Below, in pieces: positions 8,501 to 16,652 of a stretch of DNA of 64,000 nucleotides (its first letter is position 1; each line of letters starts with the position of its first letter). Origin of the DNA: JBFGJH01 sp041586155 (GTDB lineage Bacteria > Actinomycetota > Acidimicrobiia > Spongiisociales > JAENVV01); assembly GCA_041586155.1 (NCBI GenBank), contig JBFHAT010000004.1, positions 52,832 through 116,831 on the forward strand. Direction: 5' to 3'. Under the pieces are notes generated by a model. The model had not been told where the DNA came from and did not search any database. It was given only the letters and a program-made list of their open reading frames with translations. The position numbers and the translations under genes are program-made.

Positions 8501-10174
8501 GTGACACGGGACAGCGGGACGCTCGGCGCCCTACTCATCGAGGAGGGCCTCCTCACGCAGGACGCTCTCGAGAAGGGCACCGCAATGGCGGCCGAAACCG
8601 GCCGACCGCTGGGCCGCGTCCTGGTGGAGGAGAACATCGTCGGCGAAGCCGATCTCGTCCGCACTCTCGCCAAGCACATCGGCGTCGAGTTCGTCGACCT
8701 CAGTTCGCTCACCGTCGACCCTGCAGCGGCCAGCCTCATTCCGGAATCACTGGCTCGGCGTTACGCGGCCATTCCATATGCATTCGAGAACGACAAGCTC
8801 CTCGTGGCGATGTCGGATCCCGCCAATGTGCTCGCTATCGACGACATCCGGGCGATCTCCGGACGGGACGTTCTGGCCAAGGTGGCAACGAAGTCCGACG
8901 TCGAGCGGGCCATCTCCTCGGTCGCCGGCCTCGATGACTCGGTCGCCGACCTGGATTTCGAGGACGAGGTCGAGACGCAGAGCCTGACGGCCGTCGAGGC
9001 TGCCTCCGAGGAAGCCCCGATCGTCAAGCTGGTGAACATGCTCATCACCAAGGCGGCAGCAGAGCGTGCGTCCGACATTCACATCGAGCCGACCGAGAAG
9101 GACCTGCGAGTTCGGTTCCGCATCGACGGCGTCTTGCATGAGATCATGCGCACGCCTCGGTCGGTCACCGCTGCGGTGGTGTCACGTCTCAAGATCATGG
9201 CCGATGTCGACATCGCCGAGCGACGGCGGCCGCAGGATGGCCGCATCTCATTGCGTGTCGCCGGCCGGACCATCGACCTTCGGGTGTCGTCGCTCCCGAC
9301 CATCTACGGCGAGAAGGTCGTGATGCGTATCCTCGACAACTCGACTGCCACGTTGGAACTCGAGGAACTCGGTTTCGAGCCCGACACATTGGAGCGCTAC
9401 AGAACCTCGTTCACGAAGCCGTACGGAACGATCCTGTGCGTCGGCCCCACCGGTTCCGGAAAGTCGACGACGCTCTATTCGACGCTCAACGTGCTCAACC
9501 AGCCGGACGTGAACATCGTCACCATCGAGGACCCGGTCGAGTACCGCCTGTCGGGGATCAATCAGGTTCAGGTCAACAAGAAGGCAGGACTGACCTTCGC
9601 CTCGGCGCTACGTTCGTTCCTGCGCCAGGACCCTGACGTGATGCTGGTTGGGGAGATCCGTGACGAAGAGACCGGCAGCATCGCCATCGAGTCGGCGCTC
9701 ACCGGACACCTCGTGCTGTCGACGATGCACACCAACGACGCTCCCTCAGCCGTCTCCCGATTGACCGAGATGGGTGTCGAGCCCTTCCTGGTCGGCTCCG
9801 CTCTCGATGGCGTGCTCGGGCAGCGTCTCGCCCGCCGCCTCTGCAAGGAATGCAAGTCGCCATACGATCCCACCCGAGACAGTCTCTCCAGAGTGGGATG
9901 GGACTTCGAAGAGTGGGGCGAAGAAACCCCGGAGCTGTTCAAGGCCGTGGGCTGTTCCAAGTGCTCCAACACCGGGTATCGGGGCCGTCTGGCATTGCAC
10001 GAGATCATGTTGGTGACCGAGGAGATAGAGCGTCTCGCCGTCGATCAAGCCACCAGCGACGAGATCAAGAAGGTCGCCATCGCCCAGGGGATGCGCCCCC
10101 TCCGCCAAGACGGTTTGTTGAAGGCTCGCAGGGGGCTCACCTCCATCGAAGAAGTCCTGCGGGTCACGGTCTGA
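8501..10174 (+). CDS. pilB: Type IV pilus assembly ATPase PilB
   Basis: A 557-residue hexameric extension ATPase that powers pilin polymerisation. Residues about 1-140 form tandem GspE N-terminal/MshEN-like segments (TLGALLIEEGLL, PLGRVLVEENIV), a family some of whose members bind cyclic di-GMP. The ATPase core has Walker A GPTGSGKST at residues 315-323, Asp and His boxes (TIEDPVEY, LSTMHTND) and Walker B-type RQDPDVMLVGEIRD. The zinc-binding tetracysteine motif is complete (C448/C451 and C485/C488). The start is a GTG at 8501 immediately after the DUF4388 gene. It begins the pilB-pilT-pilC operon. Confidence 0.95.
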   Translation: MTRDSGTLGALLIEEGLLTQDALEKGTAMAAETGRPLGRVLVEENIVGEADLVRTLAKHIGVEFVDLSSLTVDPAAASLIPESLARRYAAIPYAFENDKLLVAMSDPANVLAIDDIRAISGRDVLAKVATKSDVERAISSVAGLDDSVADLDFEDEVETQSLTAVEAASEEAPIVKLVNMLITKAAAERASDIHIEPTEKDLRVRFRIDGVLHEIMRTPRSVTAAVVSRLKIMADVDIAERRRPQDGRISLRVAGRTIDLRVSSLPTIYGEKVVMRILDNSTATLELEELGFEPDTLERYRTSFTKPYGTILCVGPTGSGKSTTLYSTLNVLNQPDVNIVTIEDPVEYRLSGINQVQVNKKAGLTFASALRSFLRQDPDVMLVGEIRDEETGSIAIESALTGHLVLSTMHTNDAPSAVSRLTEMGVEPFLVGSALDGVLGQRLARRLCKECKSPYDPTRDSLSRVGWDFEEWGEETPELFKAVGCSKCSNTGYRGRLALHEIMLVTEEIERLAVDQATSDEIKKVAIAQGMRPLRQDGLLKARRGLTSIEEVLRVTV

Positions 10175-10241
10175 ATCGGTCAAGCCGACCGCGCTCTCGT
10201 CCGAAACAATCACTAGTCGATCCTGAGGGGACCCACGGACC

Positions 10242-11813
10242 ATGAATAGCGCATCCCGAAAACTCGGCGAGCTGCTCGTCGACCGGCACCTCGTGTCGAA
10301 GGATGTGTTGGAGACACTCCTCGCCAAAGAGGAAGCGAGCGGAACCCCGCTCGCCAAACTGCTCACCGACGGCGGATTCGTCCGCGAAGAAGACCTGCTC
10401 AAGACCGTCGCCGAGCGGGTCGGCATGGAATTCGTCGATCTCGACGACGTCCTGCTCGACCCCGAAGCGGTGGGTCAGCTTCCCAAGGAACACGCCGAGT
10501 CTCTCGCCGCCCTTCCCGTCCGGGTCGAGGAAGGCAGCGTCGTCGTGGCCGTGTCGGACCCGTTCGACCCCGAGCGCCACCGCAAACTCGAACAGCTCAC
10601 CGGAACCAAGGTGACCCTTGCGCTGGCCACCAAGAGCGCCATCAAGGAGGCCATCGCCTTCGTACACGGATCAGAGGAGATCCCGGTCTCGCGTGTTCCG
10701 GGGGGCGGCGGGGTGCCCGTGCAGGTCGAGATCGAAGGAGAGAGCGACCTGCACGTCAACACGCTGCTGACGATCCTCGTCGATCAGGGCGGATCCGACC
10801 TCCATCTCGCCGCAGGTTCGGTGCCGCAGATCCGCGTCAACGGCAGCCTCCGCAAGTTGGAGGAATACGACGTGCTGATGCCGGCCGATTTGCGCCGGAT
10901 GGTCTACGCGATCCTCACCGAAAAGCAGCGCGAGAAGCTCGAAGAGGGCCTAGAGCTCGACGCCTCGCATCCATTGCCCGGCAAGGGCCGGTTCCGTCTG
11001 AACGTCATGTTCCAGCGCGACTCGGTGGGTGCCGTCTTCCGCGCCATTCCCGACGAGATCAAGACGCTGTCCGAACTGGGCGTGACGCCCGTGGTTTCGG
11101 AGTTCGCCGAATACCCCCGCGGGTTGGTGCTGGTGACCGGGCCGACGGGATCGGGCAAGTCGACCACGCTGGCGGCGATCATCGATCTGATCAACCGCAA
11201 CCGCGCCTGCCACATTCTCACCGTCGAAGACCCGATCGAGTTCCTCCACCATCATCAGAAGGCGATCGTCAACCAGCGCGAGGTCGGTGCCGACACGATG
11301 GGCTTCAACTACGCCCTGCGGCATGCGCTCCGGCAGGACCCAGACGTCATTCTCGTTGGCGAGCTTCGCGACCTCGAGACGATCTCGACCGCACTGACCG
11401 CCGCCGAGACCGGTCACCTCGTGTTCGCGACCCTGCACACGCAGGATGCTCCGCAGACCATCGACCGCATGATCGATGTGTTCCCTTCCCATCAACAGGA
11501 TCAGGTACGTGTCCAGCTCGCAGCCACGCTGCAGGCGGTCGTGACTCAGCAGCTGCTCCCCACTCGCGATGGGAAAGGCCGAGTCCCCGGCATCGAAGTC
11601 ATGGTCGCCACTCCGGCGGTGCGGAACCTGATTCGAGAAGGAAAGATCCACCAGATCACCACTGCGATGCAGGCCGGCGGCAAACACGGAATGCAGACCA
11701 TGGATCAAGCTCTGGCCGATCTCGTCCGAAGAAACATCATCAGCTTCGAATTGGCTGCCGAGCGTTGCACGAACATCGAGGACTTGCAGCGACTGGTCGG
11801 CCGGGTGGCGTAG
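10242..11813 (+). CDS. pilT: Type IV pilus retraction ATPase PilT with N-terminal MshEN-like domain
   Basis: A 523-residue secretion-type ATPase. The C-terminal about 350 residues are a PilT: Walker A GPTGSGKST at 300-308, the Asp box VEDPIEF, the His box FATLHTQDA, and PilT markers GGSDLHLAAG, ALRQDPDVILVGELRD and GMQTMDQ. It lacks the PilB tetracysteine motif, which supports retraction rather than extension. Unusually, about 160 extra N-terminal residues resemble the PilB N-terminal domain (KLGELLVDRHLV, PLAKLLTDGGFV, GMEFVDLDDV); standard PilT is about 350 residues. Start ATG 10242 follows GAGGGGAC. It lies 67 bases after pilB and 13 bases before pilC. Confidence 0.92.
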   Translation: MNSASRKLGELLVDRHLVSKDVLETLLAKEEASGTPLAKLLTDGGFVREEDLLKTVAERVGMEFVDLDDVLLDPEAVGQLPKEHAESLAALPVRVEEGSVVVAVSDPFDPERHRKLEQLTGTKVTLALATKSAIKEAIAFVHGSEEIPVSRVPGGGGVPVQVEIEGESDLHVNTLLTILVDQGGSDLHLAAGSVPQIRVNGSLRKLEEYDVLMPADLRRMVYAILTEKQREKLEEGLELDASHPLPGKGRFRLNVMFQRDSVGAVFRAIPDEIKTLSELGVTPVVSEFAEYPRGLVLVTGPTGSGKSTTLAAIIDLINRNRACHILTVEDPIEFLHHHQKAIVNQREVGADTMGFNYALRHALRQDPDVILVGELRDLETISTALTAAETGHLVFATLHTQDAPQTIDRMIDVFPSHQQDQVRVQLAATLQAVVTQQLLPTRDGKGRVPGIEVMVATPAVRNLIREGKIHQITTAMQAGGKHGMQTMDQALADLVRRNIISFELAAERCTNIEDLQRLVGRVA

Positions 11814-11826
11814 GGAGTAACAGGCC

Positions 11827-13050
11827 ATGGCAACGATGACGTACGAATACAAGGTCAAAGACCGAGAAGGCAACGTCCATTCTGGGTCCATCGAGGCCGA
11901 GTCGCAGGCCAAGGTGGCCGCAGCGCTGCGCGAGAAGGGCTACCAGCCCATCACCATCGACGAGCAGAAGGAGTCGCTGGGCAGCAAAGAGATCAAGATC
12001 CCCGGATTCTCCGACCGGATCAAGTACAAGGAAGTGGCGGTGTTCAGCCGCCAGTTCGCCACGATGATCAACGCCGGTCTCTCACTGCTTCGGGCGCTGA
12101 GCATTCTGGCCGACCAAACCGACTCGGCCGCCCTGCGCAAGGTGATCTTGGCGGTCAAGAGCGATGTCGAGCAGGGCACCAGCCTGTCGCAGGCGATGGA
12201 GAAGCACCCCAAGGCCTTCAACCCGCTGTACACGTCCATGGTGAAAGCCGGCGAGGTCGGCGGTGTGCTCGACGACACCTTGCTGCGGCTGGCCGACAAC
12301 CTCGAAGCCTCGGTTGCCCTCAAGCAGAAGATCAAGTCGGCGATGATGTATCCCATCGCTGTGTTCGTGCTGGTGGTGCTGATCGTCACGGCCATGCTCA
12401 TCTTCGTCGTGCCGATGTTCGAGGGTTTGTACGCCGACCTCGGAGGCACGCTGCCATTGCCGACCAGGATGCTGCTGGCGATCTCGACGATCATCACGTC
12501 GTACTGGTGGGCGGTGGTCCTGCTGACGATCGGAGTGCTCGTCGCGTTCCGCCAGTGGATCGCCACCGACGGCGGGCGGGCGGCGTTCGATGCCGTCAAG
12601 CTGAAGCTGCCCATCTTCGGCAACCTGGTCCACAAGTCGGCGATCGCTCGCTTCTCACACACCTTGGCTGCGTTGGTGAAGACCGGCGTCCCGATCCTGC
12701 AAGCCATGGACATTGTGTCCGACACTGCCGGCAACGCCGTGGTGGCGCGCGCCGTCCAGGACGTCAAGGCTTCGGTGTCCGAAGGTGAGTCCATCGCCGC
12801 GCCGCTGACCTCCCATCCGGTGTTCCCGCCGATGGTGGTGCAGATGATCGCCGTGGGTGAGGAAACCGGTGCACTCGACACCATGCTCGAGAAGGTGGGC
12901 GACTTCTACGACGCCGAAGTCGACGCCATGGTCGAGGGTCTCACCAGCCTCATCGAGCCGCTGCTGATCGTGGTGCTGGGTGCCACCGTCGGCGGCATGC
13001 TCGTGTCGCTGTACCTGCCGATGTTCAAGATCATCGAGCTCATCCAATAG
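11827..13050 (+). CDS. pilC: Type IV pilus inner-membrane platform protein PilC
   Basis: A 407-residue polytopic GspF/PilC protein that couples the ATPases to pilin assembly. It has two GspF domains (each with LLRALSILADQT / ILQAMDIVSDTA-type repeats and the MxxVGExxG-like MVKAGEVGG and MIAVGEETG motifs) and hydrophobic segments near residues 175-200, 220-245 and 380-405. The N-terminus YEYKVKDREGNVHSGSIEAES is typical. GGGAGTAA lies upstream of ATG 11827. A strong hairpin at 13081-13106 follows, separating the operon from the pilin. Confidence 0.95.
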   Translation: MATMTYEYKVKDREGNVHSGSIEAESQAKVAAALREKGYQPITIDEQKESLGSKEIKIPGFSDRIKYKEVAVFSRQFATMINAGLSLLRALSILADQTDSAALRKVILAVKSDVEQGTSLSQAMEKHPKAFNPLYTSMVKAGEVGGVLDDTLLRLADNLEASVALKQKIKSAMMYPIAVFVLVVLIVTAMLIFVVPMFEGLYADLGGTLPLPTRMLLAISTIITSYWWAVVLLTIGVLVAFRQWIATDGGRAAFDAVKLKLPIFGNLVHKSAIARFSHTLAALVKTGVPILQAMDIVSDTAGNAVVARAVQDVKASVSEGESIAAPLTSHPVFPPMVVQMIAVGEETGALDTMLEKVGDFYDAEVDAMVEGLTSLIEPLLIVVLGATVGGMLVSLYLPMFKIIELIQ

Positions 13051-13080
13051 AGCTCGGCGTCCTGGGGCGACGCGGGGGAC

Positions 13081-13106
13081 TCGAAGGGCTCTTCGGAGCC
13101 CTTCGA
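13081..13106 (+). terminator. Hairpin after pilC, probable terminator
   Basis: A perfect 11-bp stem (TCGAAGGGCTC / GAGCCCTTCGA) closes a TTCG loop 30 bases after the pilC stop. There is no T-tract, so termination is inferred from stability and position. Confidence 0.6.
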
Positions 13107-13138
13107 CGCGTCCTGGCGGAGACGGTTCGGGCGAAGGC

Positions 13139-13188
13139 GGGCAGCACCCCTGAAAGGACCACGCAACCTGCGGGGGTGCGCCCTTCTT
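13139..13188 (+). promoter_or_regulatory. Terminator-like hairpin with large loop in the pilin leader
   Basis: GGGC-A-GCACCCC (13139-13150) pairs with GGGGTGC-GCCC (13173-13183), an 11-bp stem with one bulged A, followed by TTCTT. The 22-base loop contains GAAAGG and ACGCAA. It could be a terminator or an attenuator read before the pilin gene. A resemblance to cyclic-di-GMP-I riboswitch pieces was considered and is not convincing. Confidence 0.4.
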
Positions 13189-13364
13189 GGCGTGTCAGCG
13201 CGAGTTCGAGGGGCTTCCGCGCTGTGTCGAGGGGGGCGTCCGCACTGGTCGATCGGTCGACGGTTCCCGCGGAAAGCGCTCAAGGAACCACTCTGCGAGA
13301 CCGATTACTTTCGGGTCAGGCCGAACGACGGCCTGCGGGAACCTACGACAAGGAGTGTCCCACG

Positions 13365-13862
13365 ATGATAAAGATGCTGCGTCAGCGTCTGAACCAAGAA
13401 GAGGGCTTCACCCTCGTTGAGTTGATGGTGGTTGTGCTCATCATTGCCATTCTGATCGCCATCGCTATCCCCACGTTCCTCGGCGCCCGTCAGCGGGCAC
13501 AGGACCGGGCTGCCCAGTCGAGCCTGCGCAACGCGCTCACGGCTGAGAAGGTCTTCTACGTGGACAACGAGATGTATGCCACCTCCGCCACCGACCTGGA
13601 CGCCAGCGGTACGCCCGACCTGACCGAGATCGAGCCTTCGCTCACCTGGGTCGGCGCCGCTTCGACCGATCCGGTCGAGGTGTGGGCCCGTGTCGACGCC
13701 GCCGACGACCAGGTCGTCTGCCTCGAGGCGCTGTCTGAGGCCGGCACCACGTTCGTGCTCGGTGAGATCGCCTCTGGCGCCAACGCCGGCACCTACTACG
13801 GCACCACCACTCTGGCTGCGTGCTCGAACGCCAACGTGGCAGGCTTGGCCGCCAGCTGGTAA
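13365..13862 (+). CDS. Type IV prepilin (probable major pilin)
   Basis: A 165-residue type IVa-like prepilin. A 14-residue leader (MIKMLRQRLNQEEG) precedes the prepilin peptidase site G/FTLVE; the mature protein starts with Phe and has Glu at position 5, followed by a hydrophobic helix (LMVVVLIIAILIAIAIPTFLGA) and an Ala/Gln-rich alpha segment (RAQDRAAQSSLRNAL). Two cysteines in the C-terminal domain (VVCLEAL and AACSNAN) may form a disulfide. ATG 13365 was chosen because AAGGAG lies nine bases upstream. The strong downstream terminator and separate leader suggest high independent expression. It is paralogous to the pilin at 15332. Confidence 0.93.
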   Translation: MIKMLRQRLNQEEGFTLVELMVVVLIIAILIAIAIPTFLGARQRAQDRAAQSSLRNALTAEKVFYVDNEMYATSATDLDASGTPDLTEIEPSLTWVGAASTDPVEVWARVDAADDQVVCLEALSEAGTTFVLGEIASGANAGTYYGTTTLAACSNANVAGLAASW

Positions 13863-13882
13863 TCGACGCCACCACTACTCGC

Positions 13883-13910
13883 AGAAACGGGCCCTCCGGG
13901 GCCCGTTTCT
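13883..13910 (+). terminator. Rho-independent-type terminator after the first pilin
   Basis: A 12-bp perfect stem (AGAAACGGGCCC / GGGCCCGTTTCT) with a TCCG loop begins 20 bases after the pilin stop and is followed by CGTTCCTT. It also lies downstream of the convergent DUF1304 gene and may serve both. Confidence 0.8.
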
Positions 13911-13993
13911 CGTTCCTTAGGTTGTCTTCCGGCAATAGCCGGGGAACAACCGAAAGTTCGTGGAGCGAGCGAGGGCGCACACAGCGAGGCCGG

Positions 13994-14374
13994 TCAGCGA
14001 ACGAAGGCGAGGGCGACGAGGGCGAGCGCCGGCACCGCCCCCTGGATCAGCGCGGCGCGCAGCATCCGCCGATCGGATACCACCAGCACCGTTGCTGCCC
14101 CGAGCATGAACAGCATCACGTAGCCCAGCAGCGTCGTCCGGCCACCAACGTCAGACAGGATCAGGGCCGCTCCGGTGATGGCGCCGATGGCCAGGAACAG
14201 GTTGTAGAACCCTTGGTTGAACATGAGTGGGGCGAGTGCTTCGGCATGTGATTGATCTCGGACACCGAACCGTCGCCAGACCTGCGGGCGCCGAAAGCGC
14301 GCAGACTCTGCGACGAAGATTGCGACGTGGATGACTCCGGCCACAAAGCCGAGGGCTGCTGCCAAGCCTGTCAT
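13994..14374 (-). CDS. DUF1304 family small integral membrane protein
   Basis: A 126-residue protein with about four predicted transmembrane helices (GLAAALGFVAGVIHVAIFVAE; NLFLAIGAITGAALIL; LLGYVMLFMLGAATVLVV; and a C-terminal helix). The central LAPLMFNQGFYNLFLA matches the conserved N-Q-G-x-Y-N signature of DUF1304. Its function is unknown. The start is ATG at 14374 because the minus strand carries GAGGAGG just upstream; the frame is open further but without similarity. It lies on the opposite strand inside the pilus cluster, so a pilus role is not supported. Confidence 0.8.
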   Translation of the reverse strand: MTGLAAALGFVAGVIHVAIFVAESARFRRPQVWRRFGVRDQSHAEALAPLMFNQGFYNLFLAIGAITGAALILSDVGGRTTLLGYVMLFMLGAATVLVVSDRRMLRAALIQGAVPALALVALAFVR

Positions 14375-14445
14375 GTTCGCCAACCTCCTCGCTTGCACCC
14401 TACGCCCCTCACATCCGTCGCCCTGACTGACACCGTATCCATGGT

Positions 14446-15183
14446 GTGAAGGGTCGACTCGTATCCGCCACCGTGGTGGCAGCACTAATGCTGCTCACCG
14501 CTCCTGCGGCAGCACACCGGCCGCAAGGGTCGGCGTCGTCAGGTATCGCCGAAGTCCCGAACCTTTCCACGTCGTACGCCTTCTACGAACGAATCGCCGG
14601 CGAAGAGGTCGATGTCTACGTCGCTGATGGACACACGGGAGACGATCTGTTCGTCGGCATCACGATCCCGCAGATCGATGGCCTCGAGGATTTCGGCGTC
14701 ACGCTCGGCGTGGTTGCTCCCGGCCTCGATCCGGCACACCTCGATCGAATCCCCGATGTCGGTATCGATTGGCCAGCCGGCGCCGGTGCGATCGTTGCTC
14801 GAGATCGGCTGGACGCCACGTTCACCGACGATGGCGACTTTTTCGAACCGTTCACGCAGACGCGTTATTGGGAGCGGCAGAGAATCGAACGCGCGTTGCC
14901 GGCTGACGGGCCCGTCTACTTCGTTGTGTGGCAGCCCGATCGCTCTGTCGAAGGTAGGTACGTGCTCGACTCCGGTAGGGAAGAAGTGTTCGGCCCGGCC
15001 GACGCACTGCGAGGCATTGGCTGGTGGTTCGAGGTCAACGCGTATTTTGGTCATTGGGTGCGGATCGGCGCTGCGTTGGGGGTGATCGCCGGCTTGATCG
15101 CCGTGGGCATAGGTCTGATTCGGCGGCGCAACGCATCGGTCTACGCTCCCGAGGCCGGCACAACCTTTGTCACGCCGCCTTGA
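14446..15183 (+). CDS. Secreted protein with signal peptide and C-terminal membrane anchor, unknown function
   Basis: A 245-residue protein I do not recognise. A signal peptide (KGRLVSATVVAALMLLTAPAAA) is followed by an extracellular domain of about 180 residues with motifs such as YAFYERIAGEEVDVYVADGH and PADGPVYFVVWQPD. A C-terminal transmembrane helix (IGAALGVIAGLIAVGIGLI) ends in RRRN, a stop-transfer pattern. The GTG start at 14446 has no Shine-Dalgarno, and TATCCA lies only four bases before it, so the start is uncertain. It lies between the two pilin genes on the same strand; a pilus-associated role is possible but only by position. Confidence 0.7.
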   Translation: MKGRLVSATVVAALMLLTAPAAAHRPQGSASSGIAEVPNLSTSYAFYERIAGEEVDVYVADGHTGDDLFVGITIPQIDGLEDFGVTLGVVAPGLDPAHLDRIPDVGIDWPAGAGAIVARDRLDATFTDDGDFFEPFTQTRYWERQRIERALPADGPVYFVVWQPDRSVEGRYVLDSGREEVFGPADALRGIGWWFEVNAYFGHWVRIGAALGVIAGLIAVGIGLIRRRNASVYAPEAGTTFVTPP

Positions 15184-15331
15184 CGTCGGTCCCGGCCGCC
15201 GTCGACCCGGCACAGATCGAGCAGTCGGACCGCATGCTCGGGTGCTCCCTGTCACACGCTGCGGCTGTAGAGCGGTTCAAGTTCAACGCCTCCCATGCCG
15301 ATACCTATCGCACAACTTGATCGGAGCGAGC

Positions 15332-15787
15332 TTGACTCGAGAAGAGCATGGCTTCACTCTCGTCGAACTCATGGTGGTCGCACTCATCATTGCCATTCTC
15401 ATCGCGATCGCCATACCTTCGTTTCTGGGAGCGCGAAGCCGGGCACAAGATCGGGCGGCCCAAGCCAGTCTGCGTAACGCCCTCAGCGGCGAGAAGATCT
15501 GGTACGTGGACGCCGAGGCCTACACCGAGAACATCGGTGACCTCACGCTGACCGAGAGCGGCGTCGCCTGGCAGGCCGTGCCCTCTGCCGGGCCGGCCGA
15601 GGTGTACGTCAGAATCGACCCGGCCGACGACCAGGTCGTCTGCCTCGAAGCGATGTCGCAGACCGGGACCACCTTCGCGCTGGCCGACATCGCCTCCGGC
15701 GCGGTTGCCGGTACCCGCTACGGGGTTGCGTCCCTCCCTGCGTGCACCAACGCCGCAGCGGCGGCGCTTCCTCTTGCTCCCTGGTAG
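15332..15787 (+). CDS. Type IV prepilin, second paralogue
   Basis: A 151-residue prepilin with the cleavage site HG/FTLVELMVV, Glu at mature position 5, and a hydrophobic helix nearly identical to that of the pilin at 13365. The C-terminal domain shares the DDQVVCLEA and ADIASGAVAGTRYG blocks with the first pilin but is shorter. I chose the TTG start at 15332, which gives a seven-residue leader, because GGAG lies six bases upstream; TTG 15317 is an alternative giving 12 residues. No ATG or GTG is available in frame near the leader. It may be a minor pilin or an alternative major pilin. Confidence 0.88.
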   Translation: MTREEHGFTLVELMVVALIIAILIAIAIPSFLGARSRAQDRAAQASLRNALSGEKIWYVDAEAYTENIGDLTLTESGVAWQAVPSAGPAEVYVRIDPADDQVVCLEAMSQTGTTFALADIASGAVAGTRYGVASLPACTNAAAAALPLAPW

Positions 15788-15818
15788 CTAACGTGCCGCC
15801 CGTGCTAGTCGTATCGAC

Positions 15819-16595
15819 GTGAGTCTCGGTCTCTGGGCGGCCCTCAACGGTCTCATCGGCCTCGTTGTTGGGTCGTTCCTCAATGTCGTGATCCACCGCA
15901 TACCGAACGACATGTCCATCGTGCGCCCACCTTCGGCATGTCCCAACTGCGGGCACCCGGTCAGGCCGCGCGACAACATTCCCATCGTCAGCTGGCTCCT
16001 GCTCCGAGGCAAATGTCGCGACTGCGGGCACCCGATCTCGGTCCGTTATCCACTCGTCGAGGTGGCAACCGCGCTCCTGTTCGCCGGGACCACGCTGGTG
16101 CTCGGCGTCAGCTGGGCACTACCGGCGTACCTTTTCTTCGTAGCGGTGACCTTGGCGCTGGCGGTCATCGACTTCGACACGAAGCGGCTGCCGAACCGGG
16201 TCACGTTTCCGGGCACCATCGGCGGAGTCGGTTTGCTCGCGATCGGAGCAGGGATAGAGGGGGAGTGGCAGTCGCTGCTGATCGGATTGGCCATGGGCGT
16301 GGGGCTGTTCGTTGCGTTCCTGCTGCTCGCTCTGGCGGTACCCGCCGGGTTCGGGATGGGGGACGTCAAGCTGTCGTTCATGCTCGGGGTGTTCACGGGT
16401 TACATCTCGATTCCGTCGGCGCTCTTCAGTGTGTTTGCCGGATTCGCCATCGGCGGGTTGATCTCGGTGGGATTGCTGCTGTCACGGCGGGTCGATCGAA
16501 AGACCGCCATCCCCTTCGGGCCGTCGCTGGTGGCGGGCTCGTGGATCGCCATCGCCGCGGGTGCCGGCATCGTCGAGTGGTATCTCGGAGGCTGA
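15819..16595 (+). CDS. pilD: Prepilin peptidase / N-methyltransferase PilD
   Basis: A 258-residue polytopic aspartyl protease that removes prepilin leaders and methylates the new N-terminal Phe. The cytoplasmic loop carries two zinc CxxC pairs (CPNCGH and CRDCGH), as in full-length bifunctional enzymes. The two catalytic Asp motifs are AVIDFDTKRLPN and GMGDVKLSF. About seven further hydrophobic segments follow. The start is GTG 15819. It is the only prepilin peptidase in the window and lies directly after the second pilin. Confidence 0.95.
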   Translation: MSLGLWAALNGLIGLVVGSFLNVVIHRIPNDMSIVRPPSACPNCGHPVRPRDNIPIVSWLLLRGKCRDCGHPISVRYPLVEVATALLFAGTTLVLGVSWALPAYLFFVAVTLALAVIDFDTKRLPNRVTFPGTIGGVGLLAIGAGIEGEWQSLLIGLAMGVGLFVAFLLLALAVPAGFGMGDVKLSFMLGVFTGYISIPSALFSVFAGFAIGGLISVGLLLSRRVDRKTAIPFGPSLVAGSWIAIAAGAGIVEWYLGG

Positions 16596-16615
16596 GCCGG
16601 CGCCTGCAAAATGAC

Positions 16616-16642
16616 ACATCTGTAATTACATCTGTGTACACT
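16616..16642 (+). promoter_or_regulatory. AT-rich promoter of pilMNO with direct repeat ACATCTGT
   Basis: TACACT at 16637-16642 is a good -10 box 10 bases before the GTG of pilM. The AT-rich stretch upstream has two copies of ACATCTGT (16616-16623 and 16628-16635) whose starts are 12 bases apart, which could be an operator. No strong -35 is evident. Confidence 0.5.
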
Positions 16643-16652
16643 TCTGCCCGTC

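Larger units (their letters stand above)
13051..13364 (+). other. Intergenic region between pilC and the first pilin (5' leader of pilin)
   Basis: This 314-base stretch has no convincing gene. It holds an 11-bp hairpin at 13081-13106 (probable pilC terminator) and a second long hairpin at 13139-13183 followed by TTCTT. Downstream is about 165 bases of sequence before the pilin ribosome site AAGGAG at 13350. I see no convincing -10/-35 pair for the pilin. An open frame continues upstream of the pilin ATG, but its translation has no pilin character and is treated as chance. Confidence 0.6.

Noticed and set aside
13139..13183. Cyclic di-GMP-I riboswitch upstream of the pilin
   Set aside because: GAAA and ACGCAA pieces are present, but the GGCAAACC segment and the tetraloop receptor arm are not, so only a generic hairpin is reported.
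13176..13364. N-terminal extension of the first pilin in the open frame
   Set aside because: The extra 63 codons have no leader-peptide character, and AAGGAG positions ATG 13365.
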